A stretch of 64,000 bases of DNA from assembly GCF_020708045.1 (NCBI RefSeq), contig NZ_JAJFES010000002.1, positions 62,001 through 126,000 on the forward strand, in the 5' to 3' direction. The notes under the pieces are model-generated. The model was not told the origin of the DNA, ran no database searches, and was given only the letters and a program-made list of their open reading frames with translations. The first letter of the stretch is position 1. Each line of letters opens with the position of its first letter. Origin of the DNA: Massilia sp. IC2-278 (GTDB lineage Bacteria > Pseudomonadota > Gammaproteobacteria > Burkholderiales > Burkholderiaceae_D). Shown here piece after piece: positions 41,570 through 49,105 of the stretch. Position numbers and translations under genes: made by a program.

Positions 41570-43165
41570 TCAGCCGCCCTGATCCGCCTGCGCGGCTTCA
41601 TTGGATTCCGGGCTGCCCCACTGCGCGTTCGGGCTGATGACGAAGGTGCCCTTGCCGGCTTGCTTGGCCGCGTACATCGCCTTGTCGGCATCGGCCAGCA
41701 GCGCGGCCGCGCCATGCTCGGCGCCGGCGCGGCCGCGCGCGCTGGCGATGCCGATGCTGGCCGAGATCCGCACCGGATTGCCGTCGGCTTCCACGATGCC
41801 TTCGATTTCATTGAGCACCGTCTGCGCCACGCGCAGCGCCCCGTCCGGCATGCCGACGCCTTCGAGCATGATCACGAATTCGTCGCCGCCCAGGCGCGCC
41901 AGCACGTCCTCGGCGCGCAGCACCTTCTGCACGCGGCGCGCCACCAGCTGCAGCACCAGGTCGCCGGTGGCATGGCCCCAGGTATCGTTCACGCCCTTGA
42001 AGCCGTCGAGGTCGATGAACATCGCCGCCACGTTGGTATCGCGGCGCGCGGAGCGCACCAGAGACAGCTCCAGCAACCGGGTCAGCTGGCCATAGTTCAC
42101 CAGCCCGGTCAGGCTGTCGTGCTGGGCCAGGCGCGCCAGCTTCTTCGACTGCTCTTCCAGCTCGGCGGTGCGCTCGGCCACGCGGTGTTCCAGGGTGTCG
42201 TTCGCCGCCTTCAGGCGGTGGTTGACGTCGTTGATGATGCGGTAGCTGCGGCGCAGGCGCCAGCCGGCATAGGCCAGGAGCGCCAACAGCAGGATCGAAT
42301 AGCCGAACAGGAAGCCACGGTAGCGCTGGCGCTCCAGCACCTCGGCCTGGAAGGCACGGTCGAATTCGCGGCCCAGGCGCGCCATCGCCTCGCCGGTGTC
42401 GAGCGCGGCGATCTGCGTTTCGAGCGCGTTCTCGCGCGGACGGTTGGCCAGGATGGTGCGGGTATCGCGCGCCAGGGCGTCGATCTGGTCCATGATGGCC
42501 TGCGAAAAGCGCGACTTCTGCGGCTCGATCTGGGCCAGGGTGATCTCGATGCGCCTGGCCAAACCGGGGGTCGGCGCCAGGTTGTAGCGCAAGGTGTCGG
42601 CCAGCAGGTCGTTGAGCAGTGCGTCGATGCGCACCACCACGCGGCCCGGCGCCAGCGCGCCTTCGATGCCGCCAAGTTCCGTCTTCAGGTCGGCCAGCGC
42701 CGGCGGCAGCGACTGCAGGGCGGCGCGCAGCGGCGGGTTCAGGGTGCGGAATTCGGCCACCAGGTCGGCCTTCATGCGCAGCGACGCCGCCAGCGCCGTA
42801 TGCGCCTGGCGCGCAGCGCGGTCGCGCCTGGCCGGCAGCGCGTCTTCCAGGTCGCCCATCAGTTCGCGCATCTGCGCCACCGGCGCGGCCAGGCGCGCGT
42901 CGGCCAGGCCGCTGCCGATGTGGGCGCGCAGCAGGTCGGCGTCCCATTCAGCGTCGAGCTGCTGCAGTTCGTGCAGCTGGAACATCACGCGATTCTGGTT
43001 GTCGACATCGACCCCGGTGGTGCGCGTGTACAGCACCGCCAGCAGTGCGATCAGCACCGCCGCCGCGCCCGCGACGTACTGCAGCCGCCGGCGCGGATGC
43101 AGCGCTTCCATCCGGCGCATCGTGCCTGCAAACGCCTGGTCCGACCAACGTAACAATTTACCCAT
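41570..43165 (-). CDS. Membrane diguanylate cyclase with helical periplasmic sensor
   Basis: A 531-residue protein. TM1 at about 31-48 (VAGAAAVLIALLAVLYTRTT), an all-helical periplasmic region at about 50-280, TM2 near 282-303 (GYSILLLALLAYAGW), a coiled-coil (LEHRVAERTAELEEQSKKLA), then a GGDEF domain with LGGDEFVIML near 428. The active half-site is intact, so c-di-GMP synthesis is expected. I chose the ATG at 43165 (MGKLLRWSD). The frame runs 18 residues further upstream without a Shine-Dalgarno. Confidence 0.9.
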   Translation of the reverse strand: MGKLLRWSDQAFAGTMRRMEALHPRRRLQYVAGAAAVLIALLAVLYTRTTGVDVDNQNRVMFQLHELQQLDAEWDADLLRAHIGSGLADARLAAPVAQMRELMGDLEDALPARRDRAARQAHTALAASLRMKADLVAEFRTLNPPLRAALQSLPPALADLKTELGGIEGALAPGRVVVRIDALLNDLLADTLRYNLAPTPGLARRIEITLAQIEPQKSRFSQAIMDQIDALARDTRTILANRPRENALETQIAALDTGEAMARLGREFDRAFQAEVLERQRYRGFLFGYSILLLALLAYAGWRLRRSYRIINDVNHRLKAANDTLEHRVAERTAELEEQSKKLARLAQHDSLTGLVNYGQLTRLLELSLVRSARRDTNVAAMFIDLDGFKGVNDTWGHATGDLVLQLVARRVQKVLRAEDVLARLGGDEFVIMLEGVGMPDGALRVAQTVLNEIEGIVEADGNPVRISASIGIASARGRAGAEHGAAALLADADKAMYAAKQAGKGTFVISPNAQWGSPESNEAAQADQGG

Positions 43166-43229
43166 AGTGCGATGAGCATAGCGCAAGCGTGGGGCCGTTC
43201 GCGCACGCGCTTGTAACAAGAGTTAACGG

Positions 43230-43289
43230 ACGAGTGAAGCGACGCGTCAAGAGACGAGGCAAGCGCCGAATCAGGCGGCGAGTCAGGCA
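43230..43289. repeat. Five degenerate 12-bp tandem units
   Basis: Five consecutive 12-mers (acgagtgaagcg, acgcgtcaagag, acgaggcaagcg, ccgaatcaggcg, gcgagtcaggca) in the spacer between cca and the diguanylate cyclase gene. No coding role is assigned. It lies just upstream of the cyclase promoter region. Confidence 0.55.
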
Positions 43290-43329
43290 AGGAACCGCGC
43301 GGCGATTCAGCCCGGCCGGAGGCGGGCGT

Positions 43330-44472
43330 TCATGGCGGCGTCGAAGGCGCTTGCCCCATCCACGTGCGCGCCGCCGCCACGCGCGCGGCCAGCACGGCTG
43401 CCGGAATGCCGGCCTTGTCGGCGCCGCAGCGGGCGGCGACCTCGCCGGCATTCACGCCGCGCGCCGCGCCCAGGGCGCCGAGCAGCCAGGGGCGCTGCGG
43501 ATAGTCGCCGCCCAGCGTGGCGCACTCAAGTGCCAGCAGCATGTCGGCGAAGCGTTCCGGCTTGCGGTAGGCGTCGCAGCGCGCGAACAGGGCGGCCAGG
43601 CTCTCGGCCGGCTCGCCCAGAACGGCGCCGATGCCGCCAAGTTCGCGCGCCGTCATCAGGGCCAGGTCGCGGCAGTCGTTCGGCACCTTCAGGCGCGCAC
43701 ACAGGCCGTCGATGGCCGCTACGTCCAGCACCAGCGCGGCGAAGCGCACCGCGAGCGTGTGCCCGCCCGCGGCGGCATGGTCGACCACGCGCATGGCGCG
43801 GACACCGCTGTCCGCTTCCTGCGGGTGCGGGCGGCCCCAGAGCGCGTCGAGCTCGGGCATGATGCGCGCCAGCGCGCCGCAGTCGCGCAGCACCGCGAAC
43901 ATGCGCGAGGGACGGCGCTCCATCAGGCCGCGCGCGACCTCTTGCCAGACGCGTTCGGGCACCAATGCATCGGCTTCGCCCGCCTCGACCATGCCGCGCA
44001 TCAGCGCGTTCGTCTCGTCGGCCACGCGAAACTCCGCAAAGCGCGCGGCGAAGCGCGCCACGCGCAGGATGCGCACCGGGTCTTCGGCAAAGGCCGCGGA
44101 GACGTGACGGAACAGGCGCGCCTCCAGGTCGCGCTGCCCGCCATAGGGGTCGACGACGATGCCGTCATCGCCACGGGCCATGGCGTTGATGGTCAGGTCG
44201 CGCCTTACCAGGTCGTCTTCCAGCGTGACGTCGGGCGAGGTGTGGAACACGAAGCCGTGGTAGCCGGGCGCGGTCTTGCGCTCGGTGCGGGCCAGGGCAT
44301 ACTCTTCCTGCGTCTTCGGGTGCAGGAAGACGGGGAAATCCTTGCCGACCGGGCGGAAACCGGCGGCGGCCATCTGTTCCGGGGTGGCGCCGACCACGAC
44401 GTGGTCGTGGTCCTGCACCGGCAGGCCAAGCAGCGCGTCGCGCACGGCGCCGCCAACAACGTAGATCTTCAT
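43330..44472 (-). CDS. cca: CCA-adding tRNA nucleotidyltransferase, HD region degenerate
   Basis: A 380-residue class II CCA-adding enzyme that builds or repairs tRNA 3' CCA. Motifs: GGAVRDALLG (7-16), DHDH (metal aspartates, near 21-24), RRDLTINAMA near 93-102, and DPVRILRVARFAARF near 134-148. E. coli Cca has an HD phosphohydrolase domain. Here the stretch that should carry the HD pair reads AALVLDVAAIDGLCARLKVPND, so about 30 residues including the HD dyad and following histidines are absent. CCA addition should be intact and phosphohydrolase activity lost (inference). The start is 2 bp after the GST stop. Confidence 0.93.
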   Translation of the reverse strand: MKIYVVGGAVRDALLGLPVQDHDHVVVGATPEQMAAAGFRPVGKDFPVFLHPKTQEEYALARTERKTAPGYHGFVFHTSPDVTLEDDLVRRDLTINAMARGDDGIVVDPYGGQRDLEARLFRHVSAAFAEDPVRILRVARFAARFAEFRVADETNALMRGMVEAGEADALVPERVWQEVARGLMERRPSRMFAVLRDCGALARIMPELDALWGRPHPQEADSGVRAMRVVDHAAAGGHTLAVRFAALVLDVAAIDGLCARLKVPNDCRDLALMTARELGGIGAVLGEPAESLAALFARCDAYRKPERFADMLLALECATLGGDYPQRPWLLGALGAARGVNAGEVAARCGADKAGIPAAVLAARVAAARTWMGQAPSTPP

Positions 44473-44474
44473 CG

Positions 44475-45194
44475 TCAGGCGCGCGGCAAATCCGCATCGT
44501 GCAGCGGGGTCGGGTCGGTTTCCAGCATGGCTTCGCGCACCCAGCGCGCCACCGCCGGATGGGCCAGCACGCGGTCGCAATACGCCTGCAGGGCCGGCGC
44601 CAGCGCCACGCCATAGGTCTTGAAGCGCGTGACCACCGGCGCATAAAAGGCGTCGGCAATCGAGAAGTCGCCGAACAGGTACTCGTGGTGGCCGAAGCGC
44701 GCCAGGCATTCTTCCCAGATTTCGCAGATGCGGCCGATGTCGGCCTGGGCGCCCGGCGTGCGGCCACGGCCCGGCAGGCTGGCCTGGATGTTCATCGACA
44801 TGTCGTTGCGCAGGGACGCGAAGCCCGAGTGCATCTCGGCAGTGATGGAGCGCGCCATGGCGCGCGCGGCCACGTCCTGCGGCCACAGGTGCTTGTCGGG
44901 AAACTGCTCGGCCAGGTATTCGCAGATCGCCAGGCTGTCCCAGATCGTCATCTCGCCGGCCAGCAGCACCGGCACCCGGCCCGCCTGCGAATAGTTGGCG
45001 ATGTTGGTGGCGGTGTCGGGCTGGTCGAGCAGAAGGCGCACTTCGGTGAACGGAATGTTGAACGCGACCGCCGCCACCCAGGGCCGCATCGACCACGACG
45101 AGATGTTCTTGTTGCCGATGACGAGCGTGAGGCCGGGCTGGCGCGCCTTGTTCAGTGCATCGCTGAGGGTCGGGTCGAGTTCCGTGGTCTGCAT
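44475..45194 (-). CDS. Glutathione S-transferase family protein
   Basis: A 239-residue GST with an N-terminal thioredoxin-like domain (LTLVIGNKNISSWSMRPWVAA). The Ser of SSWS is the likely glutathione-activating residue. GRVPVL and the DSLAICEYLAE glutathione-binding turn follow, then a helical C-terminal domain with the FSIADAFYAPV capping motif. It is in an operon with cca, 2 bp apart, although the functions are not obviously linked. Confidence 0.9.
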   Translation of the reverse strand: MQTTELDPTLSDALNKARQPGLTLVIGNKNISSWSMRPWVAAVAFNIPFTEVRLLLDQPDTATNIANYSQAGRVPVLLAGEMTIWDSLAICEYLAEQFPDKHLWPQDVAARAMARSITAEMHSGFASLRNDMSMNIQASLPGRGRTPGAQADIGRICEIWEECLARFGHHEYLFGDFSIADAFYAPVVTRFKTYGVALAPALQAYCDRVLAHPAVARWVREAMLETDPTPLHDADLPRA

Positions 45195-45219
45195 GGCTTT
45201 CCTGTCGAGGGGTAATGGA

Positions 45220-46182
45220 TCAGCGGCCGGCGCGGGCGCGCAGGCGGTCGAGCGGCTCGCCCGGCGCCAGGTAATGCGGGGCGACCGACTCGAGCGCAGT
45301 GAGCTTGATTCCCAGCGCGGCCGCTGTCAAGTCCTGGACCGCCGGGTCGATCACGTTATCGACGCGCATCGAGTCGAGGTTGTCGCGGGTGAGGATGGGT
45401 TCGCCCGGCAGCCGCTCGAACAGGCGTGCCTGGAGCCGCGCCAGCCGCTCCGGCAACTCGACGATGGGACGCTCGCAGCCGGCATAGCGCCCGGCCAGGC
45501 GCACCAGCTCGGCCAGCGTGTAGACGTTCGGCCCGCCGAGCTGGTAGACCTGCTGGCGCGTGGCCGGGTCGCGCAGCGCGTGCAAAAAGGCGCGCGCCAC
45601 GTCGCACACGTAGATCGGCTGGAACACGGCGTTCGCGCAGGCCAGGGGAAGCACCGGGAAGCGCCGCTGCAGGCGCGCGAACACGGTCAGGAAATGGTCG
45701 CCCGGGCCGAACACCACGGACGGGCGGAAGATGGTGGCGGCAACCTCGGGCCGGCTGCGCGCGGCCAGTTCGCCGTCGGCTTTCGAGCGCGCGTACATCG
45801 AGGGGCCGTCGATGTTGGCGCCCAGGGCGCTCATGTGCAGGTAGTGCCCGACCCCGCTTACCGCGCAGGCTTCGGCGATGCGGCGCGGCAGGTCCACGTG
45901 CAGGCGCTGGAATTCGGGGCCGTAGGGACGGCCGCGGCTGCCGTGCAGGATGCCGACCAGGTTGATCGCGCTCGTATGCCCGGCCAGCAGGCGGCGCAGG
46001 GTGGCGTCGTCGTGGATGTCGGCCTCGACCACGTCGACCCCGGGCAGCATGGTGAGATGACGCACGCGCTCGGGGTGGCGCGCGGGCGCCAGCACCGGGA
46101 TGCTCTCCTCGGCCAGCAGCGCCAGCAAATGGTTGCCGATGAAACCGGTACCGCCGAATACCACCACCGACAGGTCGCGCAT
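45220..46182 (-). CDS. Complex I NDUFA9-like NAD(P)-binding (atypical SDR) protein
   Basis: A 320-residue extended/atypical SDR. N-terminal dinucleotide site VVFGGTGFIGNHLLALLAEE (8-27), AINLVGILHG near 73-82, and YARSKADGE near 130-138. This is the group related to the mitochondrial complex I subunit NDUFA9; bacterial members are often called NADH-ubiquinone oxidoreductase-like epimerases. The catalytic Tyr-Lys pair is YARSK. It lies 25 bp before the GST gene on the same strand and 36 bp after the slt stop, so slt, this gene, the GST and cca may be one transcript. Confidence 0.87.
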   Translation of the reverse strand: MRDLSVVVFGGTGFIGNHLLALLAEESIPVLAPARHPERVRHLTMLPGVDVVEADIHDDATLRRLLAGHTSAINLVGILHGSRGRPYGPEFQRLHVDLPRRIAEACAVSGVGHYLHMSALGANIDGPSMYARSKADGELAARSRPEVAATIFRPSVVFGPGDHFLTVFARLQRRFPVLPLACANAVFQPIYVCDVARAFLHALRDPATRQQVYQLGGPNVYTLAELVRLAGRYAGCERPIVELPERLARLQARLFERLPGEPILTRDNLDSMRVDNVIDPAVQDLTAAALGIKLTALESVAPHYLAPGEPLDRLRARAGR

Positions 46183-46218
46183 GGGGGCCTCGCCAGAAAG
46201 GCAATGCAGGTAAATCGA

Positions 46219-48288
46219 TCAGGGCAAGGCGCCCGAGCCTCCCCGCGGTGCGATGGTGCCCAGGCGCGCCTTGAGCGACTGCGGCCGCTTGTCGAACAAA
46301 GCGGCATAGTTCGTCGCATTCGACATCACATTGCGCACATAGGTTCGGGTTTCCGAGAACGGAATCGACTCGACGAACACCGCGCCTTCCATCGGCGCGT
46401 CGAGCACGCCGCGCCAGGTGCGCGAACGGCCAGGGCCGGCGTTGTAGGCGGCGGTGGCCAGCACCTGCGAGCCGCCGTTATTTTCCAGCACCATGTTCAT
46501 GTAATTGGTGCCCAGCGTGATGTTGGTGCGCGCGTCGTGCAGCATGTCGTGCACGAAGTCGGTCAGGCCGATCTTCGCCGCCACCCACTTGCCGGTGGCC
46601 GGCATCACCTGCATCAGGCCGGCCGCGCCCACGCCCGAGCGCGCATCGCTGACGAAACGCGATTCCTGGCGGATCAGGCCGTAGACCCAGGCCGTGTCGA
46701 GCGAGAGGTTTTTCGCTGCCGGCTGCAGGATGTCGTTGTGCGGGGCCGGGAAGCGCTGGTTGAAGTCGAGCTCGTTACGCGTGCGCAGCGAGGTTTCGAC
46801 CATGCGGTCGAGCAGCTCGTTGCGGCGCGCATACTCGGCGGCGGCCAGCAGCTGGCGCTCCGACAAATTGCGCAGCGCCCAGTTCCATTCGCGGTTGCCC
46901 TCGGCGCGCAGGCGCAAGTCGTAGAACTTCATGGCCTGGCGCATTGCCGGCAGCGCCGCCACGTAGGCCACTTCGCCCGGCGAGGGCGGTGCGGCCAGCG
47001 GCGGCGTGCTCACCAGTTCGCCCAATTCTTCGGTTGCCAGCTGGCCATAGAAATTGTTCGGGGTCGCGATGCGGCGGTACAGGGCCTGCGCATCTTCCTT
47101 GCGGCCCTGGGCGTCGTGCGCGCGGCCGCGCCAGTAGATCCAGCCCGACTCGGCGGCCAGCGCCGGCGGCATGGCGTCGATGGTGGCCGCCACCGTCGCC
47201 CAGTCGCCGCGGCGCAGCGCCATGCGGGTTTTCCATTCGAGCTGAAAATTGGTCAGCGGGGCACCGGCGGCGCGCTTCCAGTAGTCGTGGGCATCGTTCG
47301 ACAGGACGATCGAGGCGGCCAGCGCGACATTCGCCCAGCCGATCGCTCTTTCTTCCGCACTCAGTTTGCTGCTGTTCTTTTCCAGGGCGACGGTGGCCAG
47401 CTTCAGGCTGGTGCGCGCCATGCGGCCCAGGGCCACCAGGTAGATTTCGTGTTCGACGCGGTTTGCGCCGATGCCGCGCGCCATGGCCACGGCCGGCACG
47501 TCGACCGCCTGGGCGGCGCGCGTATCGGAAGCGCCGAGCAGGGTGGCGATGCGGCGCGAGGGGCCGGTAGCGCCCATTTCGCCGGCCAGGCGCAGCTGGG
47601 CCAGCAAATCGGCCTCGCCGAACCCGTTCAATTGCGACAGCTGGGTCATGAGTGCCGCGCAGCCTTCGCCGTAGGCAGGCGGATTGACCAGCAAGGCACG
47701 CGCCTCGGCCGCCACCCGCTCGCCACGCAGGGCGCGCGCCAGCAAGGCATAGCAGCGCACCTGCAGGTCGTCGCTGCGCGTGAGCAGGGCCATCTCGCGC
47801 TCGAACAGATTCCATTCGCGCTGGCGCCCGAGTTCGAGCAGCCAGTCGGTGCGCAGGCGGTCGGCCACGGCGCTGCCCTCGAAGCGGCGCAGCACGTCGA
47901 GCACCTCGTCCTGCGTGGCCTCGCGCAGGCGCGGTTTCAGACGATAATACTCGACATAGCCGGGCAGCACGTAGTTCGGCAGGCGCGAGGCCAGGGCATT
48001 CGTGCGGGCGGCGTCGTTCTGGCGCGCGGCTTCGCGCAGCAGCAGGAAGGTGTCGTCGTCGGCCCGGGATGCCTCGCTGGCCGGCGTGGCGGCCAGTGCG
48101 GTGACCGATGCGGTGGCCGGCGCGGCAGGAACGGTGGCGGCTCCCGTTACGGGAGGCGTTGCCGCCGGCGGCGCTTCGGCCATGGCGGCAAGGCTGGTGG
48201 ATGCAACACTGGCAGTGGCGAGCACTGCACCGGTGATCAATTTCCTTGGAAGCAAAAACACAGCAGTTCTACCCTCATTCGATAACAT
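46219..48288 (-). CDS. Soluble lytic murein transglycosylase
   Basis: A 689-residue periplasmic Slt70-type enzyme that cleaves peptidoglycan to 1,6-anhydro-MurNAc products. Signal sequence with GAVLATASVASTSLAA, an Ala/Pro-rich linker, a long helical doughnut (about 75-520), and a C-terminal SLT domain with catalytic Glu in LIRQESRF (near 540), VGAAGLMQVMPATGKWVA, and AAYNAGPGR. The start is uncertain. The ATG at 48288 overlaps the opposite-strand ATG of the cyclo-ligase gene. A GTG nine codons in (48261) would leave room for promoters. Confidence 0.92.
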   Translation of the reverse strand: MLSNEGRTAVFLLPRKLITGAVLATASVASTSLAAMAEAPPAATPPVTGAATVPAAPATASVTALAATPASEASRADDDTFLLLREAARQNDAARTNALASRLPNYVLPGYVEYYRLKPRLREATQDEVLDVLRRFEGSAVADRLRTDWLLELGRQREWNLFEREMALLTRSDDLQVRCYALLARALRGERVAAEARALLVNPPAYGEGCAALMTQLSQLNGFGEADLLAQLRLAGEMGATGPSRRIATLLGASDTRAAQAVDVPAVAMARGIGANRVEHEIYLVALGRMARTSLKLATVALEKNSSKLSAEERAIGWANVALAASIVLSNDAHDYWKRAAGAPLTNFQLEWKTRMALRRGDWATVAATIDAMPPALAAESGWIYWRGRAHDAQGRKEDAQALYRRIATPNNFYGQLATEELGELVSTPPLAAPPSPGEVAYVAALPAMRQAMKFYDLRLRAEGNREWNWALRNLSERQLLAAAEYARRNELLDRMVETSLRTRNELDFNQRFPAPHNDILQPAAKNLSLDTAWVYGLIRQESRFVSDARSGVGAAGLMQVMPATGKWVAAKIGLTDFVHDMLHDARTNITLGTNYMNMVLENNGGSQVLATAAYNAGPGRSRTWRGVLDAPMEGAVFVESIPFSETRTYVRNVMSNATNYAALFDKRPQSLKARLGTIAPRGGSGALP

Positions 48289-48913
48289 GACCGGCAAATC
48301 AAGAATACCATGCGGCCCTGTGCCCCAGCCAGCTTCAGGCGGCGTTCCCGCAACACCGTCGAGCCCGGCTGCCAAGACCGCCCTGCGCGCCACGCTCAAG
48401 GCGCAGCGGCGCAGCCAGGATGCCAGCCTCAAGGAAGAATGGGACCGCCGCATCGGAGCGCACCTGTTGCGCTGGTGCCACGCGCACCGGCCGGCGGCGC
48501 TGGGCGTGTACTGGCCCCTGTCCGGTGAACCCGACCTTCATCCAGCCTACTGTGAATTGGCCGATGCCGGCGTACGCCTGGCGCTGCCGGTGGTGGTCGC
48601 GCGCGACACGGCGCTGGCGTTCACGGCCTGGACGCCGGGCGAAGCCATGGTCAAGGACACGATGGGCGTGGCCGTGCCGGCCGAGCTGCGGCTGGTAGAG
48701 CGGCCGCCGGTCCTGCTCGTGCCCTGCCTGGGTTTCAATGCCCTGCACTTCCGGCTCGGCTATGGCGGCGGCTACTACGACAGGACCCTGGCCGCCGCGC
48801 CGCGTCCCCTTGCGCTGGGGATTGCCTACGCGAACCAGGAGGTACGTTTCGATGCCGACATCCACGATATTCCCTTGAATGGGATCATTACCGAGCATGG
48901 CAGTCCAGACTGA
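48287..48913 (+). CDS. 5-formyltetrahydrofolate cyclo-ligase
   Basis: Up to 208 residues. It recycles 5-formyl-THF to 5,10-methenyl-THF with ATP. The family signature FRLGYGGGYYDRTLA lies near 157-171, and KTALRATLKAQRRSQD near the N-terminus holds the ATP-binding Lys/Arg. The conserved core begins about 25 residues in. ATG 48287 overlaps the divergent slt ATG and has no Shine-Dalgarno. The in-frame GTG at 48320 is an alternative start. It stands alone, though folate (metF, folB) genes occur elsewhere in the window. Confidence 0.88.
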   Translation: MTGKSRIPCGPVPQPASGGVPATPSSPAAKTALRATLKAQRRSQDASLKEEWDRRIGAHLLRWCHAHRPAALGVYWPLSGEPDLHPAYCELADAGVRLALPVVVARDTALAFTAWTPGEAMVKDTMGVAVPAELRLVERPPVLLVPCLGFNALHFRLGYGGGYYDRTLAAAPRPLALGIAYANQEVRFDADIHDIPLNGIITEHGSPD

Positions 48914-49105
48914 TGTTTGTATGGACAAATATGGTGATAATTGGTGAGAATTACGGCGTTGTCGCATTTTAACCATACAATCTTCTGTCGTATTCCTGTT
49001 TCTGATTGCGATTCATTTCTCTGATGCATTAGTATTGCACCTCGGCAACTATGTCTGCCGACATGCGCCTGGGCTTGGCGCCAATACAAGAATGGACAGA
49101 GAGAA

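Noticed and set aside
43189..44616. Plus-strand frame starting with Arg/Val/Lys repeats over the 12-bp array
   Set aside because: The repeats give an odd basic N-terminus, but the rest is antisense to cca.
44995..48285. Plus-strand 1096-codon frame
   Set aside because: It runs antisense through parts of the GST, NDUFA9-like and slt genes. Composition is shadow-like.
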